From the NCBI GenBank assembly GCA_016806645.1, contig JACSYO010000066.1:1-64000 (forward strand): DNA of 64,000 nt. The letters are read 5' to 3'. The translations under genes were made by a program, and so were the position numbers. Below the pieces are notes generated by a model. That model saw only the letters and a list, made by a program, of their open reading frames with translations, ran no database searches and was not told where the DNA came from. Positions 44,501 to 56,566 of the stretch are shown piece by piece. This stretch comes from Ophiodon elongatus (taxonomy: Eukaryota; Chordata; Actinopteri; Perciformes; Hexagrammidae). Each line of letters begins with the position of its first letter. The first letter of the stretch is position 1.

Positions 44501-47500
44501 ACACTTTACTTTAAAATTAACACTTACAAATCAAAGTTTACTAGATTATGTTCTGCAGTCGTAGCTCTGCTGGTGTCTGTGATAGTTGTGCAGAACAAAA
44601 TGAGCATTAATACGAAAAGGAAAGTCTTCTGTTTGTGTCCATCGGCCTCCTCAAAGCAGCAAACCGTGACTTCAAACATCCGCTTCGTAGGCTGATAAAG
44701 CCACTGGACACGCCACTGGACACATAGTCGATAAATAATCAAGGCTGATGTTTGTTTTCTTTCGGCGGCATGACAAATCAGGGAAGGATATACGTTGACG
44801 CCTAAGACTCAATAAAGTAGCAAACCTACGGGTTTCTACATCACCGTTTTCATAGGTCAAACTGAAACAGTCTGTAATGTTTTAAAACTACAAAGTGTGG
44901 ATGCTAGGCGTAAAGATATGTGTTTTGAAACAGAAACGTGGTAGTGTGGATGTAGCCTCAGTATTTGGAAGCAAACACAAATTGCAAAATCATTTTCCAG
45001 GAAAGTGTATAAGAGCTGGCCTGAAGCAGCACTGTAAATTGCCGTGAAAGTTCAGATTAACGGCCGTTCATGGGAATTTGTAGGCAGCTCAGAAAACTCC
45101 CAGAAACTGCCAGGAATTGATGTGGAGTTTCAGTTGTCTGGTAGTTTAACAAGCCTGAAGCTTGGCAGTTGACCCACCCAGCCCCTATTCCAGGGAAGGC
45201 TTTCGCGTGTAGCAAGGCATTTCCATTTCAAACGCCTGTCAAATGATAGATATTCAGTTTCAAGTCACTGTCCCTTATGGCCCCTAAAAATGCATTTAGA
45301 CGGCTGTCATGCTCTTTCTTGGTCCATCACCACCACAACTTCCTCATGCCCCTTCTACAGTATTGACATCTGTCTTTGGACGATTTACTGAGATGACGAG
45401 ATTGCGAATGGTTGCCGTCGGAAGCAGAGTTTACTTATAGGTATTATGAGAGCTGTCAGCTTTTGGCTGCTTTGATTGTAAAGCCCTCTGAAGCAAATAC
45501 AAATCTTCCTCCCACAGCTCAGGTTAATTGGAGGCTCTAAATTGCACGTAGGTGTGAATGTGGTTGTCTGTCTCTATATGAGCCCTGAGATAAACTGGCG
45601 ACCTGTCCAGGTGAACCCTGCCTTCACCCAATGTCAGCTGGGATCGGCTCCAGCGCCCCTAAATAGGATAAGCAGTTTAGATAATGGAATGGAATTGAAT
45701 CTCCATCCTGGTGAAGAATGCTCATTAACGGCTGTATATTGGTGACGAGAGGCTCCTGCAAAGAGCTAAAAGGATATTAAAAGTCAATCCCCTCCCAGTA
45801 ACAACCTGTTCACCCTGCTGCCGTCTGGCTGACACAGACAGACGTCCCTTCAGGCCTCCCTCCAAAGCCACTCCCCCGAAATTATTAAAATGGTTGTCAA
45901 CAACCAACATGACTATTGTTAGTACTGTTAGCTGGTAAGATAGAGGCTTGTGGAGGACTTAGGTGACACGCAATGAGTGCACAGGCAGAGTACACACAGG
46001 ACGACAGGTAGGTAGACAGACAGGTGGGTAGACAGGTAGGCACTGTAGAAAGGCAGGTAGGTAGGTAGGTAGGCAGACAGACAGGCAGGTATACAGGTAT
46101 ACAGGTAGGTTGACAGACAGGTAGCACTGTCCAATCATTTCACCTTAACTGTCCTGTGACAGCCACAGATACTACTTTTATTTTTTTAAATTGTCGGCAC
46201 ATTTTATTCACTGATTGCTGTCGAGATGTAAAGAGATAATTTCAACAAATATAACAAAAAAATGCTTTATACATGACCTACAATACATTACCCACCCTAG
46301 CTTTAGATACAAGTAGAAGTTAAAGCACTGATATAGTATTTATTAGTACTTAGGTAAGGACAATGTTCACTCAGCTAGTGGACAAAGTGAGTTCAAGTTA
46401 AATCAGCTTGTATTCAGCTAAAACCACACCTCTACAAAGATATTCATCAAATTACAGCACAAAACATTTTCACTCTTTCAGTGGTATCTGAAATTATTAT
46501 AATGGAGTTAAACCCAACTTTGCGTCATGATTTGATAGTGTTAGCATCAGCATTATAACTTGAGTGAATGGCAACAAAAGTGACAGTGACTGTGAAGGGA
46601 AATCCACTACTCACGCCTCAGGTTGCTGCAGGAAGCTTTTCATGCCTTTGATCTGCTGGAAGTGGCAGGACATGTCTGTGGCCAACACCATCTCCACTAC
46701 CAGTGCTCGCAGTTCTCTGAAAGAGTAAATGACAGTAAAATATATCAAAAACTATTGGATGTATTGCCACAAACATTCATGTTCCCTTCAGAATTAATAA
46801 TAAATATGAAGCTTGGAGAACGTTAAATAAGTTGAGACTGCCTGAGATCCATTCATCTCAAATTTTAAAACCCTTCTCTGTTGCTGACAGCAATTCAGTG
46901 CTAGATCGATATGCAATCCTCCTCCAAACCATTCAACTCCGGTTTACTCCCAAGGTACCCAGTATTTGCTAAATATTTACAGTATCATATATTTTTCCTT
47001 TTCTCTAAAATTCCCATTTGTTACTCCCTGTTTTCCATAGTCTTGGTTTGGTCAGCATCAGCTCAATTAAAGTACCAGAAGGAAGCACTAAGTATGTTAA
47101 ATGTACAGATTCCTACAGCGGAATGACACTGTCAATTGCTGGTTGTATTGTATAGTGTTAACAAAATTCCTCATGCTAATTAAAGAGCGGGAATTAATAT
47201 TTCTAAATCACATATCATTGAATGTGAAAATAATGCCATGTCAACCTCAGCAGTCTCCTCTTACTTCCAGTCATCTTTGGAGAGATTCGAAAGGATGTTC
47301 ATGTCATCGTCATGCTGGAGGAGGCGATATGCAGCACTGACGTGGTAGTTCTCCAGAACAGCTCGGTCATTGTACAACATGGCTGTGTCTGACCTGCAAA
47401 TCCCACACAGCTATGTCAGAAAGCTTTTGGATTAAAATGGAAATAATAATAATCATCATCATTATAATAATAATAATAATAATAATAACCAATGTATGAG

Positions 47501-47780
47501 GCAAAGCAAATTATTTTAAAATAAAAATAAATAGAATAATTAGCAGCTTTTTATTATTGACCCTTTTCGTGTCTCTTCATATTCTAATCATGGAAGCTTA
47601 TTCTAAACTGTCCTCAATGTCCTCAGCAACTGCAGTGATTGAAAAGCTGCAAGTGTTGCTGGGTGGGAATTACCTGGTCTGAATATGGAAGTTGTTGGTG
47701 GTCCCTGTATGTTCATAGTCATGGATGGCAGCTGCAAAAATGATGGCAAAGATCTCCAACTCAGTTAGCCAGTGCTGAGT

Positions 47781-47825
<45 letters not shown>

Positions 47826-50800
47826 GAATGTGAGGCTCGGGAGAAAAAGATAAAGATAAAATTCACAAGGAGAATACAGACAGACTTTGTACTCCTGCCT
47901 GAACAGAAACGGCACAGAGGGCTCTGTGCTCCCGGCCGAGGTGGGGTTTTACTCCGACCTAATATCTGACTGAGATCTGTTTCTTTTCTGACTGACGGAG
48001 TAAAGGGTGAGAGGCAACTGACGTTCGTATAGAGTAGGAAGACCTCTTTTGACACTCTCTCTTTGGCTGTACCAAATAGTTTAGAAAACTATTTACAATA
48101 GAGTGCAAACCTTCTAACGTCTCTCTCTCTCTCTCACACAGAGAGCGATGTGTCCTCGTCTCAGTACTTGTCCCAGTCCAAAAGTCCAAATTTATGGAAA
48201 AGAGAAAGATTTAATGATTTAAAAAATTCACAAGATGTTTTAATCTGACAAAATATTCTACTTTAATTCATAGTAGTTTGCGTTCATACAAATGACAGAA
48301 AATCATACATTTTGGGGTGATTATGTCATTAAATATGACGACAAACATTCAAAACTTCTTTAAAAAACCTCAAAGCATGAATGTAAAAAATGACATTGAA
48401 TGCAGTCTCCAGTCAGCCATCTTGTTTGTATTGTACATGTATGTTTCAGTATGGGTTTATAATGATTATATCACTTGTATCAGAACACTAAACTGCAGTC
48501 ATGAGTAATTGTTGATCACTATGACTGTGGCTCAGTGGTGAGCAGGGTCGTCCTGCTCCGCTAGTCCATGTCGAATGTGTGAATGTTAGTTAAAGTCCTG
48601 ATGGGCAGGTGGCACATTGCATGGTATCAGTGTGTGAATGGGTGAATGATGACATGTAGTGTTAAAAAGCTTTTAGTGGTCGGAAGACTAGAGAAGCACG
48701 ATACAATTATCATATGCAAATGACATGTGGCAGGTTGGACGGGGCAATAGTTGAGTTGTGATTGTGCTTGGGGGAGCACATGTTACTTTAATGTGGCATT
48801 GGTTACTCGAGATCATTTTAGTTGTAACGATGATTTAAATCCATGATTGTGTCTTGCTTTATTGTACTGCTTCACTGAACGGTCTTCCTTTGGTTCTTCT
48901 TTCTTTGCTGTAACACACATTGTCCCCAATAAAAGTCACAACAAACCAAAGTCACTTGAACCTCCAGTCTGTCATGCAGCCTTTCATTAATTTGTAGTCC
49001 AAGCTGAGACAACTCTGATGACATCATCAATCAATTATCATTCATACTGCCCCGATTGGGTTTTGAGTTGTGAAAAACTCTAAGTGCTGAGTGACTTGTA
49101 AAATTTACTGACAAAATCTGCATTTTGCATTCAGCCAACTCAAGACTTACCACCATGCCAGTCTTGAGGAGCAGGTAATGGATGGTCTGTGTGACATCAG
49201 CAGCATGCATCAGGTTGTGATAGGGATTCTTGTGTTTACTGTAGCCCACCTCCAAGGAATCCACGAATGATATGAGGGCAGAAATAGGGACCTTCAATAG
49301 AGGAAACACAACACTGAGGTACACTGACAAATACCGCAGTATTAATGTGAGTTAACCACACTCACATCCCCTTGTAGGATAACTCCAGGTTATTCTCAAT
49401 TTTGTAGGCCAAAACTATGCATTCAATTGCAAACTTGAATTTCCGAGCTCACAAAAGGTGTAATACAACAACAGGTATTTGTAGGAGTTTGTTGCCATAC
49501 CTTGAAACGATTGATCAAGTCATATCTGGTGAATAGCTCATAGAAGACAAATTTCAGAGCGTGGTCTCCACTGGCATCGTTCAATGCAAACACGTCAAAG
49601 GACCACATGTCCACATCCTAGAACAGACAAATAGAAACAAGTTTCATCAGCACATGAAGTCTATATACCCGCTCATCTGTTAATTGCTACGGCTCCTTTT
49701 TTATTTTGAGTTATCATAGGTAGAAAAATACCCTTTAAAATTTAGTCTAGATGTTTTCATACCAATGTAGAATTTAACAACTGGGAACATGAAAGCAGTG
49801 TGGGTATTTTTTTATTATTGTTATCCTGCACCTGCAAAAATCTATGGATGTGTGTGTGGGCCTCCTAATTGTTGCTTCTTCATGAATAAAACATATTCAA
49901 GACAACATACATTTTCAGGGTTTTATAAATGTAACAGATATAATGGCACAATAGTGGAACGAATCAGGTGACTTCTATTAAATTGCGTAGGAAGATAGCT
50001 AATGCTGGCAGACCATGGATGTATTAAGGGGCGGTTACCTCCTCAGTTTTAGCTAGCATTAGAGAACTAATGTCTCGCTCAAGCGAGTTGCTGTGGTTTA
50101 TTAACAGCATCCTTGCCAGCGTACCGCAAAATGAAAAAGTTGGTTCCAGTAATAGTAGATGGTTTAGTTATTATAGTAAAAGAAAAAGTATGGGCGATCG
50201 TATACTATCATTTTATTCGAAAAGCCCTAGAGAAAGCACACCTGCAATGAGGCAGGGGTCATTTCATTGGCCAACACTACACCTGGCATCCTATTGGTTG
50301 GAGAATTTTGACAAAGAAAATCTGAGCAGGTGAGAAATCTGTGGGCATTTCACAAGCACACAGAAGCAGCAGAGTATGAGAAGGGCAGAAGCTGGAGCGC
50401 AGGAAATGTGTACAAGCAACATATCTGAGTGCAAGCATGCAGTTTGAGCAGAAATCAAAGCACAAGCAGGGACTATATGAATGTGAGGTCAGGGATAAGA
50501 GGCAGAGCATCACAAAATCTGTAGTGAAATCAGTGAGTCGTTGTGATGGCTGGAACAAGGCATAACAGCAACCAGGCAAAGTGAAGGAGATGTTTTCCAG
50601 TTCTGTTCAGTAACACCTTGATAAAGGAACTAAAGACACTTGTTTAGCACACTTTATATTTCTTGATTGAGTTCCAGTAATACAAATGTTCAAAGACTTT
50701 CCTGTCAGTTACCTTCCTGCAGTTGGAAGAAGGAGGGAAGTGCGGTTAAAAAAAACCTGATGATCAGCAGCCAACGGTCCTCAGCCACCTCACCTGGACC

Positions 50801-53800
50801 AGGAAACCGGGGCACCCTCCCGGAGCCAGACCCAGGACGGGAGCTCGCCGGCGAACGTCTGGTGGCCGGGCCTTTGCCTATGGGGCCCGGTCGGGCTCAT
50901 ACCGAATAAACATCGTGGAGCAGCCACCCTGTGGAGCAGCCACCCTGTGGATCCACCATCCGCAGGGACAAGTGTCGGGTCGGGGTGCTATGTAGACCGG
51001 GCAGCGGGCCGGCCAGGGGGCCTGGGCGAGCCGATTGCCGGCAGCATAGACAAGCTCTAGGGACGTGGAACGTCACCTCGCAAGCGGGGAAAGAACCGGA
51101 GCTGGTGCAGGAGGTGAAGCGGACCAGCTAGATATAGTTGGCCTCGCCTCCATGCACAGCACTGGCTCTGGAACCAAGCTCTTGGAGAAGGGTTGGACTT
51201 TGTCCTTTTTGAGCGCCGTCGGTGTATCCGGCCTTCTTGGAGTCGGTGAGAGGGGTCCTGGAAAGGGTGCCGACTCCATAGTTTTCCTGGGAGACTTCAA
51301 TGCTCACGTGGGCAATGACAGAGAAACCTGGCGGGGGGTGATTGTGAGGAACGGCTTGCCCAATCTGAACCCGAGTGGTGTCTCGCTGTTGGACTTCTGT
51401 GCTAGCCATGGTTTGTCCATAACGAACACCATGTTCAAACATAAGCTGGCTCATAAGTGTACCTGGTACCAGAACACCTTTGGCCAGAGATCAATGATCG
51501 ACTTTCTAATCGCATCATCTTTATCTGCGGCCGTATGTCCTGGACACTCGGGTGAAGAGAGGAGCAGAATTGTCAACTGATCACCACCTGAGTCCTATTT
51601 ATCGGATCGATCTCAATTTGTATATGTAAACGATGAATCCTCGATGACCACCAATGTCAGTCACGGAGTTCCACAACGTTCTGTGCTTGGACCAATCTTA
51701 TTCACCTTATATATGCTTCCTTTGGGCAATATTATCAGAAAACACTCCATAGACTTTCATTGTTATGCTGATGATACTCAATTATATATATCGATCAAGC
51801 CAGACGAAACCAACCAGCTTGCTAAACTTCAAGCATGTCTCAAAGATATAAAAACATGGATGACCTGCAACTTCCTGATGTTAAACTCAGACAAAACTGA
51901 AGTTATTTTACTAGACCCAGAACACCTCCGGAATCAACTATCTAATGATGTGGTTTCTCTTGATGGCATTGCCCTGGCATCCAGCGCCACCGTAAAGAAT
52001 CTCGGAGTTGTCTTTGATCAGGACTTGTCCTTTAACTCTCACGTAAAACAAATCTCAAGGACTGCATTTTTACACCTACGTAACATTTCAAAAATTAGAC
52101 ACATCCTGTCTCAAAGCGATGCAGAAAAATTAGTTCACGCATTTGTTACTTCTAGACTGGACTACTGTAACTCCTTATTATCACGCTGCTCTAATAAGTC
52201 TCTTAAATCTCTCCAGTTGATCCAGAATGCTGCAGCTCGTGTACTAACAAAAACTAAGAGAAGAGATCATATTACTCCTGTATTAGCTTCTCTTCACTGC
52301 CTCCCTGTAAAATCCAGAGTCGATTTTAAAATCCTTCTCCTCACCTAGAAAGCCTTAATTGGTGAGGCACCATCATATCTTAAGGATCTCATAGTACCAT
52401 ATTTCCCCACTAGAGAGCTGCGCTCACTGAATGCGGGGCTGCTTGTGGTTCCTAGAGTCTTAAAAAATAGGATGGGAGCCAGAGCCTTCAGTTATCAAGC
52501 TCCTCTTCTGTGGAACCAGCTTCCACTTTCAGTCCGGGGGGCAGACACACTGACCACATTTAAGAGTAGACTTAAGACTTTCCTCTTTGATAGCGCTTAT
52601 AGTTAGGGCTGGCTCAGGTTTGCCCTGGTTCATTCTTTCCAGCCCCTTGATATGCTGCTATAGGCCTAGACTGCTGGGGGACAACTTAGGATACACTGAG
52701 CTCCTCTATCCTTTTCTCTCTCTCCTTCTGTATGAATTCATGTCCTATCAATGCACATTACTAACTCTACTTCTTACCTCGGAGTCTTTGTGCTTTCTCG
52801 CCTCGCAGGTTTCCACGAATCGTGGTTGCATCTGGACCCTGGTCCTGCCTCTTGGTTCCTTCCGTGGAACTGCTGACGCACATTCTTTTCTATTTTACCT
52901 TCTGTATGAATTCATGCACCATAAATGCACATTACTAACTCTGCTCCATCCCCGAGGTCTTTGTGCCTTCTCGCCTCGCAGGTTTCTGTGGATCGTGGTT
53001 AAATCTGGAACCTGGTCCTACGTCCTGCTGTGGTCCTCCCCGTCACCTACTGCTACTATTACATGAATCATTTCTGTCATGTAAATTGAACGTGTTGTAA
53101 CTCTGTTATGCTGTTCATTCTATACACATGACATCTATTTTCGTACTCTGTCCATCCTGGGAGAGGGATCCTCCTCTGTTGCTCTCCTGAAGGTTTCTTC
53201 CATTTTTCTCCCTGTTGATAGGGTTTTTTTTTTTTTTTTTGGGGGAGTTTTTCCTGAGTCGATGAGAGGTTCTGGGACAGAGGATGTCAGTGTGTACAGA
53301 TTGTAAAGCCCTCTGAGGCAAATTTGTAATTTGTGATTTTGGGCTATACAAAAATAAATTGAATTGAATTGAATTGAATTGAACCTGGGGCTGCACGGTG
53401 GTGTAGTGGCTAGCATTGTCACCTCACAGCAAGAGGGGTCTGGGTTCGTCTCCCGGTCTGGGCGGTATTTCTGTGTGGAGTTTGCATGTTCTCCCCGTGG
53501 CAGCGTGGGTTCCCTCCGGGTTCTCCGGCTTCCTCCCACAGTCCAAAGACATGCAGCTCAGGTTAATTGGACCCTAAATTCCCTGTAGGTGTGAATGTGG
53601 GCGTGAATGGTTGTCTGTCTCTATATGTCTGCTCTGCGATGAACTGGCGACCTGTCCAGGGTGTACCCTGCCTTCGCCCGATGTCAGCTGGGATCGGCTC
53701 CAGCGCCCCGCGACCCTAAAAAGGATAAGCGGTTCGGATAATGGATGGATGGATGAATTGAACCTGGTGGTGAGTTGGATCAGATGGTGGGGGAGCCGGC

Positions 53801-56534
53801 TGGAAAGACCTGGCAAGCCCAAACATGTAGTGAGGGTGAACTGGGAACGTCTGGCAGAGGATCCTGTCCGGGACGGGCGACATCCGGGACGGGGCCATCA
53901 TCGGGCAGTGAAAAAAGCACTTTGAGGAACTCCTAAACCCAGCCAACATGTCTCCTGGAGAGGAGGCAGAGCATGAAGACTTAGTGGGATGGGGGGGAGG
54001 TGGTTCACACCCATATCCCTGGCGGAGGTCGCTAAGGTAGTCAAAAAGCTCCTTGGTGGCCAGATCTTTACCCTCGCAAGACTACTGGAGGGGTCCTGGG
54101 AGTTTGCCCAACCAGTCTACATGTGCTTTGTGGACTGGAGAAGACTTTCGACCGGGTCCCTTAGGGTTTTTTGTGGGGGGTGCTGCGGGAGTATGGGGTG
54201 CCGGACCCGTTACAACGGGCCATCCGGTCTCTGTACGACCGCAGTAGGAGCTGTGTTCGTATTCTCGGCAATAAGTCAGACGCGTTCCCGGCGGGTGTTG
54301 GCCTCCGCCAGGGCTGCCATTTATCACCGGTCCTGTTCCTGACTTTCATGGACAGGATATCTAGGCACAGCCGGGAGGAGGAGAACGTTGGGTTCGGGGG
54401 TCTCAGGATCGCCTCTCTGCTGTTCGCAGATGATGTGGTACTGTTGGCCTCTTCGGACCATGACCTCCAGCATTCACTGGGGAGATTTGCAGCCGAGTGT
54501 GAAGGATGAGATGGGGATGAGAGTAAGCACCTCCAAATCTGAGGCCATGGTGCTCTGCCGGAAACCGGTGGATTGCTCCTCCGGGTGGGGACGCAGTACC
54601 TACCGCAAGCGAAGGAGTTCAAGTATCTCGGGGTCTTGTTCACGAGTGAGGGTAAGATGGAGCGGGAGATCGACCGGCGGATCGGTGCGGCTGCAGCAGT
54701 AAAACAGGCGCTGCACCGGACCGTCTTGGTGAAGAGGGAGCTGAGCCGGTAGGCAAAGCTCTCAATTTACCGGGCGGTCTACGTGCTGACCCTCACCTAT
54801 GGTCACGAACTCTGGGTTGAGACCCCGGGGAAGACCCAGGAGGGATTAAATCTCCCAGCTGGCCTGGGAACGCCTCGGGATCCCCAGAATGAGCTGGAAC
54901 ATATTGCGGGTGAGAGGGAAGCCTGGGTCAGCCTGCGGGGCTGCAGCCACCGACCCCGGAAAAGCAGATTCCGCAGATTGCGGGGCTGCAGCCACCGACC
55001 CCGGAAAAGCAGATGAAAATGGATGGATAGATGGTGGGAAGGCAGTGTCTCTTGTTCAGTAGAGCCCCTCACTATGTTATTTATATTAAGTTCTGTTTCA
55101 TAAATTCTGCGTAGACTTAAGCAAAATTATGTTAAACTTATATATTCATTCATTCTAATTTGTCACTTTTGTCTGATTTTGTTCTCCATCTTAACAATTG
55201 TAAATATTTTTGGTTTAATAAAATCCTGATTTTTTTCCACCTTTACCTGCTCTCCCAGTTCTATGCGCGCAGTCGCAAGATATGAAACAAATTCTATGTC
55301 AGCCGTTTCTCCACCTGTCAATTCAACAATGGATAGTTTTTAAAACTCAGCAATTGCTTGGCAATAAAACCTATTTGCAAAACACATTATGATATGTCAT
55401 AAATGAATCTATTGCAAGCTTTCCACCATACAAACGACCATACAAACACACATTAATACCTTGAGCACAGTGATGACATCTTGGGGATAACTAAGACCGG
55501 CCATGTTAGAGGTTCGTCTGTACATCCTGTCCCAGAGATAACACACACATTCCACAACAGTGTCAAAACAAGTTAACGCACACTGAATGCTACACTGACC
55601 AGGATGGTCAGAATTATTAATATTACTTTCTGATCTGTTTTCTTCAAACAAAAGAATCCCTTAAAAGTGCAAAGGGGGTTTGGAATTGGGACATTCTTGG
55701 GACATACTTTGGGGACAAAATTCTCAAAAAGTTCCATGAGGCAAGTTTAAGTTATTATCTCCTCTCTCCAGTTTCTACATTAACAACAGGTTATAAAGTT
55801 AGCAGTGAGTCTTGTCAACATAACTTAATAATAATACTACACATCATTCACAGGCAGTGCAGCCAGCGTATCATTTCTGTATGAATGTCTATTTCATCAT
55901 GTGGCAGTCATTTTTGTGTTTGACCAGGAATTTACTATCCAGCAAGCTGCTGAAGGACACATTTGCCAAGCTTTTAAAAGAATAGTCTACACATTCCCGC
56001 TCTCAACTCGTCAAATACCAAGCCTTTCTCAGTGGTCCTGCGCTGCGTGAAAACTGTTGCTCTAGGTTCCCCTTGAGCGTGAGTTTTCACTCGTTTCAAA
56101 TTTTGGTTTCACACGACTTTTACCCATCCACCACCACTTCCACCTGACCTGAGTGGACTATCACCCACTAGGTCTATCAAAATAATGTTCTTAAAAAAAC
56201 TCCTAGGTTTGAACTATTTGAATATCTATAATCAGCATTATGTCCACGACTCGGCGTCCTAACAGCAATTCGCTTTGAGCTGAACGCTCTGTTTCCTTAT
56301 TATTCCTGTCGCTTGCTTTGAAAGTTGCAGTGAGGAGTTCTGTAAACGAAACCTCCTCACTTCACGACCAAAACCTGAATAAGGAGGCAGCTGGCTCAAA
56401 GTAAATACCACAATATAAAAGGTGTGCTGCCTGTTTAAAAAGTAGAAACGTCAGAAGATATTGAATACTATTCATCTCTGTTTTTAGTGTTTAGGTCTCC
56501 AATCTGATCTGGAGCACACAGCTGATGGTGTAAC

Positions 56535-56566
<32 letters not shown>

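Larger units (their letters stand above)
43155..46614 (-). other. pde1c intron (3.5 kb)
   Basis: Contains a run of three abutting mobile elements (43326-44958) and a SINE remnant. 44960-45500 and 46140-46610 show nothing recognisable. Confidence 0.6.
50745..55030 (+). mobile_element. APE-type LINE (RTE/Rex-like), interrupted by an L2 and a SINE
   Basis: The 5' part (50745-51590) carries leader sequence, then an endonuclease domain with VFLGDFNAHVGNDRETW (about 51280-51335) and a SMIDFLIASS block. The 3' part (53763-55030) has RT boxes YDRSRSCVRIL, GLRQGCHLSPVLFLTFMDRI and LLFADDVVLLASS, then KYLGVLFTSEGKMEREIDRR and YGHELWV. Stops and frameshifts are scattered, so it is inactive. The end is a 56-bp duplicated segment (cggggctgcagccaccgacc) and a ggatggatagatgg tail. 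The exact clade is uncertain. Confidence 0.85.
49618..55459 (-). other. pde1c intron (5.8 kb) dominated by nested retroelements
   Basis: 49618-50745 and 55030-55459 hold no recognised feature. Everything between is the LINE/L2/SINE nest described separately. Confidence 0.7.

Noticed and set aside
50277..50579. 100-codon minus-strand Cys/Leu-rich frame
   Set aside because: Could pass for a small secreted or membrane protein, but it lies in a pde1c intron with no splice sites or recognisable motif.
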